Assembly (NCBI RefSeq): GCF_965363235.1
Contig: NC_134839.1
Coordinates: 61,223,560 to 61,287,559, forward strand
Length of the DNA stretch: 64,000 bases
DNA from: Mytilus galloprovincialis
Lineage: Eukaryota > Mollusca > Bivalvia > Mytilida > Mytilidae
Direction: 5' to 3'
Part shown: one piece after another, positions 49,218 through 62,444 of the stretch
Layout of the letters: the number at the start of each line of letters is the position of its first letter
How positions within the stretch are numbered: the stretch's first letter is position 1
Notes under the pieces: generated by a model
Database searches by the model: none
Seen by the model: the letters and a program-made list of their open reading frames with translations, nothing else
Told to the model about the DNA's origin: nothing
Program-made: the position numbers and the translations under genes

Positions 49218-50665
49218 TGTCTGAAATAAAGTAAAAGATGGTGGTAATCTTCATTTCCTTTACGACTTTTCTTCTACAAAAGACTCCTAAGTGGCGCTAC
49301 AATTGTAGATGAAAGACGAAATCAAATACGAAATTTAAGGGCATTGGAAATTAGGAAGTTTAATTAAATTGTTGTAAATCTAGTCTCGAGTACCATTGAA
49401 AAGACGTCAATAATTGTCGGAATTCGTATCTGGTTCAGTTAAACCGATATCGTTAATTATGTTACTATCAATACCTGTATTAAAAAACCAAAATGTTCTG
49501 AACACTTATAACCAGAGACCGTTTCCATAAAGGAAAATGATATATGCATGCTACTGCGACTAAACTAAAATCAAGTGAAAAAAGAAAAATAACAAAATAC
49601 TCCGAACTCTTACGAAAATTCAAATGGCAAAGTCCAAATCTCTAACACATCATTCAAAACAACTGTCACATTATTGAATTGGTGCAGGCAATGACTTAAA
49701 AAATGGATGGTAAGTAGATAATCTGGAAATACATACCGAACAGAAAACTGTAAGCTTTAAAACACTTTGAACACATGTTTAGATAAATAGAACTAGATTA
49801 GATATCTTAATTTCAATTTCTTTTCAAAGCTATTTTGTAGTTATTTCTTGAGATATGCGACACATCTCCGTTGAACGATAAATAGGTTCAAAGGAAATAC
49901 ATTGGTGTAGCACTATAAAAGCATCTAAATGATCAACATGTGCTTACAAATTATTTTTGTTAAAAAAAAATTTAAAAGGAATTTTACTTTAATCATTCAG
50001 CATCGCGCGAATAAAGGACGGCTGTCGCCCAATTTACCCCATCAATTACTGAAATTACATTTAAATCTGATGATGCTATAGAAAAAAAAATGGTAAAAAA
50101 CCTACATTTCCCCCATTTTCTATTCCACTTTTTCTTAGTTTTCATAAAGTTCCGATGCATTGGGTTTTCCGTGAAGGTTCGACTCCGATCATGTACCAAT
50201 ATAAGCGTAAGGAGATGTGGTACGTGTATGATTACCCACTGACAACTATCATCGACAGTTCAAAAGTATCGAATGGAAGCACTTGTAGCCAACAATACGA
50301 CCGTAAACAGTGAGAAATCCGAAAACGAAACTTAAACCGAAATCAAGGATAGTTGAGTATTTCTCATGTGATGAATAAATGTTAGCATTATGAAGTTTTG
50401 ATATACTCGACAAGTATATTCATGTAGATTTTAAAGTCATATGAAACCAGTAAGTGGTGAAAAATAATGAGTGGTGAAAAATAATGTTTATCCAATTCTT
50501 GAACCAATGCATGTATATATCATAAACTTAGAACTCTGTGCACGATTTTGTCATTTTTTATGCAAATATATCGTATAATCGTCATTTTTTTTCTCTCTCT
50601 GTCTGTTATGATTTAACAAATATGGCTGCTCATTAAATGCCGTGTTTTACAGCCGAAGTTTACCG

Positions 50666-50983
50666 ATGTCAACTTATAGTAAACAAATAACAAAAAGCAT
50701 GGGTATTGAGCACGTGTTTAACATGAACAATCAGATAATTGTTTATTTTAATGACAGATCCATGCGTATTGCGATCACCGGATTTTTACGAGAAGGGTTA
50801 TGCTCAGGTCACTATGCATACGGAAAATATGTCGGCGAATTGCTTCCTGGAAGCAAGCAATTAAAAATCAGTAAACTTCTTCTAAATGTGGACAAATTAA
50901 AGAATTTTCCTCAGAAAAAAGTATATGTACATAAGTTGTATAATGAAAACTATCCATTTAGTTATCAAAAAACATATGCATGA
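50666..50983 (+). CDS. Hypothetical 105-residue protein, copy B
   Basis: Duplicate of 12889-13206 with an intact frame from ATG to TGA, divergent from GMC copy 2 (ATG to ATG about 1.45 kb). The frame extends 8 codons upstream without an ATG. A TTTTACAG|CC sequence just upstream looks like a splice acceptor in this copy (TTTTAAAG in copy A), so it could be an internal exon. No recognised domain. Confidence 0.4.
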   Translation: MSTYSKQITKSMGIEHVFNMNNQIIVYFNDRSMRIAITGFLREGLCSGHYAYGKYVGELLPGSKQLKISKLLLNVDKLKNFPQKKVYVHKLYNENYPFSYQKTYA

Positions 50984-51483
50984 TTTTTTTTAATTTGAGG
51001 TATCTTATGACTTTAACTTTTAACTTTTAAAGGGATTTTTTTAAATAAACAAACCACAAAAATATTGATTTAGTAGCATACAATACACAAGACGCAATAT
51101 GCATTATTTTTTTGGAGGTGTTTTCGATGAATGTAAATCTAGAAAAGCACCTTTCATGCATACAATTTGTAACATGCTGCTTTGTTCACAATATCTGCTT
51201 ATATTACAGTATGAAAAAAATATTATATCAACATAAAAATACTTATCTTGAACAGAAAATGACTATACCTGAGTTTGTCATGCAGTACTGTAACATCTAA
51301 ACTGTTAACAAACTTTAGTCAAGGTAAGCTATTTTTAGATGTTTATATAACCTACATGTCACTAAACTAGTATCAAGGTGCATGTTGTCTCTACTGAATG
51401 TAAAGTTGATAATTCCCTACTTGATCATATATTAAATATAATCTAATTATCCATGCTTAAATTCTCATTTCTTCTGACAAAAA

Positions 51484-52110
51484 TTGGGCAAAAGTCAGCT
51501 TTAAGAGAGAGACGAAAGATACCAAACGGACAGCGAAAACTCATAAGTAAAAAATAACCTAAAAACAACACGGCTTAAAAAGAAAGACCAAACAGACAAA
51601 CAACAGTTCATAAAATACAACATAGAAAATAAACATAGAGAGACACGAATAGATATAGGAAGATGTGGTGTGAGTGCCAATGAGACAACTCTCCATCCAA
51701 ATAACAAATTATAAAAGTAAATCATTATAGGTCAATGTACGGCCTTCAACACGGAGCCTTGGTTCACACCGAACAACAAGGTATAAAGAGCCCCAAATTA
51801 CTAGTGTAAAACCATTCAAACGGGAAAACCAACGGTCTAATCTATATAAAAAACGAGAAACGAGAAACACGTGCAGATCACATAAAGAAACGACAACTAC
51901 TGTACATCAGATTCATGACTTAGGACAGGTACAAACATTTGCAGCGGAATTAAACGTTTTGATGGTACCAAACCTTCTTTCTTATTCTGAAACAATAGTA
52001 TAACATCACAACATAGAAAAAACACACGATAAAATATCAATTGGAAGGCTTAGCTCAATCAAAACACGTAAACAAACACACTATGAACGAATAAATTTGA
52101 TTAAACAGGG
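51484..52110 (+). repeat. Interspersed repeat with a CCAATGAGACAAC segment
   Basis: GAGAGACGAAAGATACCAAA, GATGTGGTGTGAGTGCCAAT and GGCCTTCAACACGGAGCCTT, then GTAAAACCATTCAAACGGG and AGGACAGGTACAAACA. It shares words with the intron repeat at 1535-2350 and with the CCAATGAGACAAC ends. It starts exactly where homology to copy A stops, so it marks the duplication border or a later insertion. I recall it as extremely common in mussels. Confidence 0.55.
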
Positions 52111-54142
52111 GGTGATCTCATATGCTCCAGAAGTATATACAACACACGGGCATCTGGAATTCAACAATAACGTTGTCTGTTTTTATTATTACATTTGTTA
52201 ATTATTTGAAACATTTTATAGTGTATATACCAAAATCAATATTATCCCAATCGAATATATTATCTTCCGGACATTTTTGGTAACAACCTGGATTTTATTT
52301 ATAAGTATTAACAAGTTCAAAGATTGGAAAGAATGCAAAGAAACAAGTATCATGATGTCGAATTCAACGTATACTGTATTTAATCAATATAATAGAATTT
52401 AAAAAAACGGACAAAATTGACTCGTTAAACTACAAACGAAAATCGAAAATATAATGCATTTATCCCTTTCATTATCTGAAATATTACAAATTGGTTATTT
52501 TCAATATGAGTGAATATTTGTAAAGATAGCACATAAAATCGGCGAAACGTTTTATAATATTTGGCATATACATCGAATCTCTAATTCTACTCCATGGATG
52601 ATTTTTGAAAGATGTATATCGTAAAACGCAGTCGGTGACCCTATCTTTACTTTGCACCATTAAAACTAAAATTTATGTATCAACAACATATCTTTTTTTA
52701 AGAAAAATCTATGGAGTACAAATACAGAGATGTGATGATTTGAAGACAAATTTTAGAAGGTTTTAAGCCGATGTTTTGTTCTTTCTATACAAAATGCAAC
52801 CTATGTATTTACAAATATACACATAATGAAGTATATCAAAAGATTGTTAGCAGTATTAACTAATTTGATATATCTATTATGAATGATATACAATTATTAT
52901 GAAAAAATCGATCTTCTCCTCGTACCCTTTACAAAATATCATAGTCTTTATAATACATATGGTCGACTTCAAATTGGAATCTAACTGACAAATGTAGGTA
53001 TTTGAAGTTTCAAATTGCCAACTTCCAATATCTCAGCAAATATTTACCCTCTGCCAATAAATTTTACATATTCTTATAATAATGTGGATTATAGCCTGTC
53101 CAAACTATATGGATTACATAAACAACCGATAAGAACAGCTAAAAAGTTATGAAGAAAAATTACTGAAATAAGCAAAACACTAACCCCACAACACGCTATC
53201 GATGCGTCAGAGACAGTAGAATAAGCGTTTCAGATTGGCATAACAAAACAATGTTTTTCTAATCGTGTTCTGCAGATTTCGTGTTTATGTCTCAACATAC
53301 CATAGCGAAATGTTTTCATAGTATTAGATACTCCTTGGATACCAGAATAATCGTCTAATCTGTAGACTTTTATCTAATCACTGAGTGAGGATTCGCAAGG
53401 CTGGTGATATACGCAAAGCAGAAGAAGCTTTACCTGTTGGCGCAACCGGTTTCCCTTCTCATTAAGTTCACATAATGTTTTCAATGTTTTGTATTTTACA
53501 TTATTGATGAACATCTTTTAAGGAATTTATAAGACTTTAAAAGCGACAAACATAAGTTGAATATATTTTGTATTGTTTTGATACTGTATCAAAGTAATAC
53601 ACATTAGATACAATAGAACTTTCTTTTCAAACGGCCATAACATTTACAACAACAGTAGAGAAAAACAGAGTCTTAAAATACGAGATACCCAATATTTAAT
53701 TTCATTGATCAGACAAAAGTCCGGGACATTTCGTGAGTATGATTACGAAAATACTTGGTTTAAAACAAAAATGCATAGTTGATTTTAAATAAATTATAGA
53801 AAAGTCACTACAAAAAGGGACTATCAAATATAACGTGTGTAAGTACACTTGTGTCTCTGGCTGTTGTTTTGTGAATTGAGTTAAACTTCAAATCATACAA
53901 TTACGTAAATTGACCTAAACTATCATTTTTGAATAGTAAATAATGTGTTGTTAGTCCTGTGGGCAATGATGATGCTGATATCTTTTATAAGAACAAAAAC
54001 ACCAAATTCATATAATCATACTCATCAAATTGTCCCCTCATTGTTTACTTATAATTTATGATGAATGCAAATTATATTATTCAGTATCATATTAATAGAA
54101 TATATAACATAAGATATTTTATGGCAGTTGAAGAACATATAC
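52111..54142. other. Spacer where GMC copy 3 exons 9-11 should lie
   Basis: AT-rich, with no match found by eye to GMC exons 9, 10 or 11 (no [20 protein letters not shown] or GNTNAPC coding sequence on the minus strand). Copy 3 therefore lacks its substrate-domain end and the catalytic His-Asn pair. No other gene recognised. Confidence 0.6.
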
Positions 54143-55689
54143 TTCTCTTTTCAAGTTTAACTCAAGTCCTTCTTCAATGAAGTCCTCATCTTGGGCAGCA
54201 TTGACAAATTGGAGCTGATAATCAGGCCATCCCGGTTCATTTTTGTTTCTGTCCTTTATTTGTCCAAATATGTGGCCTTCGTCTCCACAGTATGAATTCC
54301 ATCCTTATCAATACAATAAACATATCGTAGTTAATATCTAGAAATTTGAAAAAAAAATTAACCTAGATGAAACGATACAATCAACACACTTACCACGATC
54401 TCGTAGCTTGTTGTTTTAAAAGCACCTAAACAGTTACCATGTAAATATTTCAAGTCAAGCCTATCGCTTCTGCATCACGACGTTTTGTTTTACATGCTAT
54501 ATTTGATTGCGCTAAGGATTCAATATCTTATACAATATACTTAACCGTACTAGACTTGCCTCTCATCGTTATGAGATCCTTATAAACTCTCATGAAACTC
54601 TTATAGAACTATTAATACTAAAACCAAAGCCATCTTGTGTTATGCATACAACCAAAGACATGTAGACCACTACGATCACATGATGTTTGAATCACAGATA
54701 TCCAATCATCGAATGCGTCTTAATATCCACAGCTAAATTTAGTAACAAATGAACAAGATACCTCCCTAGAATACATTATTTGACTATATTGGATTGTATA
54801 CTCTGTCAAATTCCGTATTTCATATGTTAGAAAGGTGTGATAAAATTAGTGTGTAACACGCTTCAGAGCTTTATACAGAATAGATTTAAATAAATGAGCC
54901 GTCTAATGTCAACTTTTACTCAGCGAGATAAAACCGTTACGTTAACACAACCACACAATTTTATGTAAAGTAATAGTCTTTCAAGTCAAGATGCATATAT
55001 GGTTCCCGTTGATGATCGGTTGCAAAACGACAAAGTAATAATTTAAGCTGTTTGAACTTTACATTTCTATGGAGTGCCTACATACCTCTACGATGATTCT
55101 ATTTTCCAGGGTTTGCTTTTCCTATCATAATGTCTTTGATAGAGGGTTGCTGCTCATATGTAAGCTATTAAACAAGGAGTATCTAGTGATGAAGTTAGAA
55201 ACTATCCTTCGTGAATTTAACTGACACCATCACGAGTTGATTTTGATAGTTGAGGAATATACAGAAGTGTTGTTACCACAATCCAACTTTTTTTCCACAG
55301 AATGCGGCCAACTGAATACAACTAATCACCGGGTTTGTACTAGCATAAACAACACAACGGGTGCCATATTTGGAGCAGGATCTGCTTACCCTTCCGTAGC
55401 ACTTGCGATCACCGTCGATTTTTGTGTGGTTTGTGTTTCCAAGTCTTTATTTTTTATATTGGTTTTGGGTACTGTTGCTTGCCTTTTTTTTGTCTTTTAA
55501 TTCCATTGCGTTGACAGTTTTTTTTGACAAGCAATGTCTCTTATGTGATGATTGAGGCCTACATACTTGAATATCCAAAACCTTCTTTATCTTCATCTTT
55601 GAATATGCTTAACAGAATTTGCTTTCCCTGTAGAGGCATCCAGTTCACTCTATTCGTATTTTATTGCTCTTCAACTTTGTACTTGTTTG

Positions 55690-55795
55690 GGTTTAAAAAT
55701 ATTTTTGATTTGAGCGTCACTGATGAGTCTTATGTAGACGAAACGCGCGTCTGGCGTACTAAATTATAATCTTGGTACCTTTGATAACTATTATT
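55690..55795 (-). repeat. GACGCGCGTTTCGTCTAC family fragment
   Basis: TGAGCGTCACTGATGAGTCT, TATGTAGACGAAACGCGCGT, then TGGTACCTTTGATAACTAT. It is the reverse-oriented counterpart of 58847-58925 and 59264-59325. It lies in GMC copy 3 intron 7 and is not seen in copies 1 and 2, so it arrived after the split. Confidence 0.7.
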
Positions 55796-58179
55796 GGATT
55801 TCCATTGTTTCTTTATCATATTTACCAGTCTCTCCCTGTTTTTCTTGCACTAATGGGGTCACAACAATAAGAAAAGTCTCGGAACATTTTTATCTTTTTC
55901 ATGTATGCATTGTATGTTTCCATATTTCTTACCCTTTCCAGTCAATTCGTACCACATTGTATTTGACAAGTCTTTAGTCATAGAATATGATTGGTTGATT
56001 TTATACTTCATAAAAAACATCATGTGGTCCTCTAAATTCTCTCCTACGGGTAAATCAGCCTGCACCGCAATCTTATAATATAACATACACATAATATAAC
56101 TATTGCGAGATAGAATTTGAAACATGAACTCCAAATTAATACTACATAGATACCTTTAGGAATCTGAATTGTTTACTTTCTAAACATATGTATCATAAAG
56201 ACAGTATGCAACAATGATAGAAAGGTTTGGCTAGCAAGACAATCAGATTCAGCCCATCTTGATTTGGTAAAGTGTCCCGTTGCCAGCCAGGAATATGGCA
56301 GTCGTAATCAAATAGTTCGTCTCTATGTAAGTAATATCGGCTTTTGTTTGTGTTGCATGTTAGTGTTTCTGTTGTTCTGTTGTTTTCCTTTATATTTGAT
56401 GTGTTTCGCTCGGTTTCACTTTTTAATCCTGTTTTGTTTTTTGTCAATCGATTTACGACTTTTGAACAGCGGTTGCTTTTATTAATAGACATCTTTCTAA
56501 CATAAAACTTAATTGAAAAAAAGCAAACAAGCGAAAATACAAAACTCCGAACAAAATTTGAGACGGAAAAATCCTAAGCAAATGGCAATTTCAAAAGCTC
56601 AAACACATTAACGAATGGATAACTGTCTTATTCCTAACTTGGTACAGGCAATTCCTCAAGACAAAAGTAAGGATTAAACAAGTTTTGATGATGATCCATT
56701 AAAAAAGTGTTTTAAAAAAAATGGGTAAGTCATTAAAAGGCAGAACTAGTAACCAAAATGGGGAGTCATTTGACGATTTCTATCATCAATGTTCGCATAG
56801 GTCTGGTCTTGTTGTCGGTTTGATATTGTTATGGGTATAAATCATATACATATATAAATCAAGTTCTAGAAGATGATCGCTGAAAATAGTTAAAATAAAC
56901 AAATCAATACTCAATTGATAATCTTATTTGTAAATCGCATACGTTTGACACCTTTTGCTGTTAAGAATCTCTCGAACTATTGAAATAGATCTCAAAATAG
57001 AACAAACGCAAATAAAATGTTGAAATTGACATACCATGGCATTAACTCATTTAAGGTATCGATATTCAATTGCAACCGTTTGACCTTTTTGTAGATATTT
57101 TGTAAACAATCTCATCATAGATACCAGGATCATATCATGACAAAAACAAGTGAGACAGACTGCAAGGCAACGTCATATTGATAGATAATTTTGGACTTAT
57201 TTGTCGTCTATTTGCATAAAATAATTTACTGCCTATTCATCATAATTTTAATGAAAATTGCCACTTTACACTGGGAAAATGGTTGCATCGTCAATCAAGG
57301 CAATGTCTTTAACAGGTAGCCAATTGACGATTTCGTATACATCAAACTATTTATAGAGCTATGATGACATTTTCGCGTTTGGTAGGCGATTTTACAAAAA
57401 TACGTATTTGTTAAGAAATTCATTTCTCCGGATTATAACAACGACACTGGACTTTGAAATAGATAGATGCATATCAATGACATTAAAACACAGAAACCCG
57501 TTTAGCTTAGTGAGCTACACATGATTTTCAGAAGTATTATGCATTGCACATGCATGCCAACATAACAATATGTTGTATACTAGTACGTTAAATGACCGAT
57601 ATATATATACGAAAGTATATTGTATAAACATACAAATACACGGCGATCAGTGGTATATGTGTTATGCATAGTCCGGACAAAATATCATAATATGCAGATG
57701 CTCCCGATTAATTCCACATATGAGTTATTTGTTTCCAAAATTATTTTCCCCTAAAACATTCAACTCATATTTGTTTTTCGATTGATGTGTACAAAGTGAA
57801 TAAGGTGATCTGTTTAATTACATGTATTAAGTGATTTCTATTACTAGTTACGAATACTTTAAATCGATATACCCCGAGGTCTTGTAAATGTTCCTTTGGT
57901 CCAATTCCAGATAACATCAATAATGTCGGACTATTAACTGCCCCAGCAGAAACAATTACTTCTTTATTGGCAAATACCTGCGTCTTTCTATTATTCTTGA
58001 TAAATTCCACACCAATTGCCTTCTTATGCTCAATTAAAACCTTTAAAAATGAAAATAACTGGTTGGAATTGTTTGAATGAATTTGAGAATTAGGTAATGT
58101 TTCTAAGATTTGTATATGTCTTAATTGAAATGGTAACTTTACTATAAATCCAGGTTGATTTCACCATTTTGAAGATTAC

Positions 58180-58400
58180 GGAAATGCCTGTTCCAAATCA
58201 GGAATATGACAGTTGTTACCCATTCGTTTAATGTGCTTGATATTTAGATTTTGCCATCTAATAAGGGAATTTTTCATTTCGTGCTTTTCTTTGGAGTTCG
58301 GTATTTTGGTTATTTTTGCTTTTTAGAAAGCGACCAGACAATTGACAAAATTCAATCCAAAGAACTGGAATATTTTCATACAGTGTATAATACTCAACTG
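58180..58400 (+). repeat. Interspersed repeat, GACAGTTGTT family
   Basis: GGAAATGCCTGTTCCAAATC, GGAATATGACAGTTGTT and CATTCGTTTAATG in GMC copy 3 intron 5, the same intron as the member at 6830-7010 in copy 1. Probably an insertion older than the split of the three genes. Confidence 0.5.
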
Positions 58401-58846
58401 CGACAATTTGAAGGAAACAAGAGAAACCAATAAAAACAAAAACCATTACCGGCATGTACAGTATTGTGTCATCTGATGATATAGAATGGGTAAGCATATC
58501 GTGCTTCGAATGCAAGAACCGAATTAACAAGTGAATACAATTCTTATAATGAGAAATTTCCAATAAAAAATAAAGATTGGTGTCAAACAGACATACAATT
58601 CTTTTAGAAAATATATTTACTAGAAGAAGCTGACACAAAGAGAAAGGCGCATAAAAGCTATAACTGAATGAAAATATAGCTTGAAGATAGAGACCATCAT
58701 ATAATTACCTATACAGTTAACTTATATTCGAAAATAAGGGAACATAACCTGGTGTGTGTTATTTTCACCTGTACTACTAGTATCTCAAGTTTGGTATTGT
58801 TTTCCAACACTTTATCTGTGAAGATAATGTAAGTCAATATACAGAA

Positions 58847-59325
58847 TAGTTATCAAAGGTACCTGGATTATAATTAAGTACGCCAGACGCGCGTTTCGTC
58901 TACATAAGACTCAATAGTGACGCTCATATCAAAATATTTATAAAGTCAAACAAGTACAAAGTTGAAGAGCATTGAGGATCCAAAATTCCAAAAAGTTGTG
59001 CCAAATACGGCTAAGGTAATCTATGCCTGGGATAAGAAAATCCTTAGTTTTTCGAAAAATTCCACACCAATTGCCTTCTTATGCTCAATCAAAACCTTTA
59101 AAAATGAAAATAAAATTTTCGAAAAAAAGTTTTGTAAACAGGAAATTTATAAAAATGACCACATTATTGATATTCATGTCAACACCGAAGTGTTGACTCC
59201 TGGGCTGGTGATACCCTCGGGGACGAAACGTCCACCACCAGTGGCATCGACCCAGTGGTGTAAATAGTTATCAAAGGTACCAGGATTATAATTTAGAACG
59301 TCAGACGCGCGTTTCGTCTACATAA
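58847..59325 (+). mobile_element. GACGCGCGTTTCGTCTAC element with captured GMC sequence
   Basis: The module TAGTTATCAAAGGTACC ... CAGACGCGCGTTTCGTCTAC occurs at both ends as a direct repeat (58847-58925 and 59264-59325). Between them an open frame of about 100 codons (58962-59267) reads through KFQKVVPNTAKVIYAWDKK and DIHVNTEVLTPGLVIPSGTK, a mussel repeat-encoded sequence I recall as common. A 57-bp stretch at 59057-59113 is foreign to it and copies GMC copy 3 exon 6 / intron 5 at 58002-58058. Class unknown. Confidence 0.6.
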
Positions 59326-59877
59326 CATACCTTGGTAACATAACTGTGAACACTTATATGTAAATTTGTCCTTTTTAGAACAGGTCTGAGGTAAGCCTTT
59401 GCTGTACCGTACCGTTCTCCGTCTTTAATGTTGGTCTGCATGTAGGTATAACCTTCAAATATTGTCAAACATTATAATACGATGATACCAATTACTGTAC
59501 TACATGATATTGTTTTATCAATTAAAGGATTTGAATGAACAATTCAACTATGGAATGTATCTTTTGTTATAAAGACATGGAAGATACGTCCTGGTCATGC
59601 ATTATTTTGTCGTTGTTTTATGTTAGAGTGTTTGTTGGTGATATCGTTTTCTTGGATTTTTTTGTTTGTTGATATTATCAACGTAAATATCTGAAATATT
59701 AACGAAGCATTGTCAACCATCGTACCTTGTTATTGACAATAAACTAACCAAGCATATCTTCTCCATTCAAATCAACAGTTTGCATACCCAATTCATCTGC
59801 GCTTCTACTGTAAATATCAGGAAGTGGCGATTCACGAGTTTCAGTTATAGGTACGTATCCTCCTTTCGAGTGATATG

Positions 59878-62012
59878 CTGCATAAGATAAAATTAAAAAT
59901 TATTTTTCGATTTCTAATTGACAAAAAATTTCGATTTTTTTCCACATAAAATGAACAGTAACAATCCACACTTACCCAAATAAAGAGGAGGGGATTTCAG
60001 AAAGTACCAAATATACTGAGACCAGACATTGACCATGATAAAAATAAAAAAGATGTGGTATGACTGCGAATGAGATAATTTTTCACCAGACACCAAATAA
60101 AATATAGGTAAGCAAATATGTGTCACGGCAGGTCTTTAACAATGAACAAAAACCTTTAAAAAAACATCCCAAGGAAACTATACATCTGATGTATTAATAA
60201 AACAAACAAACGTTTTCGCTTCTCTGTTTAAAGAAATATTAGAAAGGTCAATAAACAGATTTCATTTGAACCCTTACTAGACATTTACGGAAACTAGGTC
60301 TATACCTAGGATTACACTTTAGACTTACGATTACAGGTGACAAAACAAGAGGTCATCTCAAAATACAAAAACAAACCAACAATACAGATACAAAATAGCA
60401 AATGGTGTCTTCTATATAAAAAAAAAAAAAGATGCAAGCAACACGTTAACATTTCATGTGTGCGAAAGATCGAAGGTGTAGATAGATGTATGGTATATAT
60501 ATATTTCTAGCAGGAGCTATAGACTTTCCCCAGTGAAACAGGGTACTTTCAATGCAATGGTTAGTATACGAAAACCAGCAACCATATTGTTCAGAGGATA
60601 CTCTACAAACTGTTTCATTTGAAAAAGTGTTGTTGGTGTCGTTTTTGTTATGCACGAGTACAACTTTGTATCCGCAACTGTTGCTTTGCCGACTTAAATA
60701 GATTGTCATTTTTTAGCAATTTTTTCTCGCCTGCTACACTTTTGCATTTTTTTATCCCTAACAATAAATTGAATAGATTTGAATATAAAATTTGTAGTTG
60801 AAATGAAGAACGTCGCAGTGAGAGATCACGGGCTGTTCCGGTGGTTGGAACACCCCTTTTCTTGCCGATGAATGCTTCTGAATAAGGACATATGATCGAT
60901 CCACCTCTTTTATCTTGGATTGGAATCCCCTTTTGAAAATGGCTGGATCGACCCCTGCGTCGTCAGTGCACTCTATATTACAATTCCATGAAAATAGTAC
61001 CAGTCTCGGAACAGGGGTTAAAGCTCATGCTTCGAGCATACCAGTCCCACCCATGGTTATGGGGGATAATTATCGACACCGCGAAAAAAAAAACGTCCAT
61101 ACTTAGAGATCTCTATTATAATAATTGCATAAAAGGAAAAACAACTTGGAACCCGTTTGTTATTTTGTGTTTATTGCTGTTGAAAACATAGATAGCAAAG
61201 GTTTAACTATTTGAGTACACCTATTCTTGCATTTCCACTGAGTCTGGAGAACAGTCTAAAATATATTTCCGACAAAGAAAAGATGGTTGATAAATGCTTT
61301 TTTGGTGTTTTTTTTTCTGGAATAGTTGTGAAATTTCATAAAGAATAAATAGCTCGAAAACACCTTTCCGCTGTATTTCCTCATTCTCTTTAAAACAAAA
61401 TAAAAGAGGGAAAGTATGCCTTAGCATGCATACACATGCTTACACGCTCCATTGTTATTTGCACGTTTCCTAACACAAAATATTGCTGATTTTTTTTCCA
61501 GCAATTGTCCCAATCTAGCTACTGCAACAACAATTGCGATATTTTTTCAGCATTTTCAACCTGGATAACACCGTATACAATAATTAATGTTAACACATTG
61601 CTGCAAATATATTAGGAAAATAAAATCGTTGTTCAACATCACTATCGTTACTTTGTTTTGGATCGACGGTTTATTTTTACACTTTGAGAAAGCCCACGAT
61701 TTAAATGCTACCTATATGTAATTGTAATCCTAATCGTAGGTGTATGACAGTTTCTGCAAATGTCTACTAGCAACCGGTTATCCATATATGTTGTAAATTG
61801 TTCACACCATATGATGCGACAAGATGAAAACAGCATTTTAACGAAAAGTTGAAAGCATGTTGTTTGCCTTACATTTTAGTTTTCTCTTTTTTAATTCCGT
61901 TTGAATTGAGTTATGTCTAAACACTGTCAACATTGTCTCTATTCAAGAGGTTTCCAGTAAGTAAGTTCCTTCAGGATGTTTGACAAGGTATCTGCAATGT
62001 CAACAGTAAATA
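59878..62012. other. GMC copy 3 intron 3 (enlarged)
   Basis: Intron 3 is 2.8 kb here (59878-62689) against 1.4 kb in copies 1 and 2. It contains a CCAATGAGACAAC-type end near 60050-60080, a GGATCGACCCC / GGAACACCCC element fragment at about 60820-61030, and the hairpin element at 62013. The rest is AT-rich and unrecognised. Confidence 0.5.
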
Positions 62013-62444
62013 GAATGAAATTCAAAACAGTGTGGCTGTGGCCATTGATTGACACATTAAATTCATCCACAATTTAGGTGAACGTTTGTATGCAACGACC
62101 ACTGCTCATTATGTACTTTTTAAAGACACTTCAACTATGGGGTCACCAAAGGTACTCAACACCTTAATAAAGTAATTCGAAAAATTAATCAGAAATAACA
62201 CGATGTTTTGATTTATACCAATTATATAAATCAAAACATAAAGGTTATTCCTGATTAATTTTCGAATTATTTTATAATTAAAGGCGTTAAGAAACCTTTT
62301 GTGACCCCACAGTTTAAATGTCTATCATAGGCACGTCGTGAACAGTGGTCGTTACAGACAAACGTTCACGTAAATTGTCCCAGTCAATGGATGAATTTAA
62401 TGTGTGAAATAATGGCCACAGCCACACTGTTTTGAATTTCATTC
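62013..62444. mobile_element. 432-bp hairpin (foldback) element
   Basis: Two arms of about 205-215 bp are inverted copies with some mismatches and one roughly 10-bp gap, nearly without a loop (centre about 62221). The ends read GAATGAAATTCAAAACAGTG and CACTGTTTTGAATTTCATTC, and GTGGCTGTGGCCATT lies inside each. It is flanked by 48-bp direct repeats (61965-62012 and 62448-62495, GTTCCTTCAGGATGTTT...). The right flank is the original intron sequence, judging from copies 1 and 2. No transposase. Confidence 0.8.

Noticed and set aside
58962-59267. 101-codon plus-strand ORF (EDPKFQKVVPNTAKVIYAWD)
   Set aside because: It lies wholly inside an interspersed repeat and is interrupted by a captured GMC intron/exon piece; treated as repeat sequence, not a host gene.
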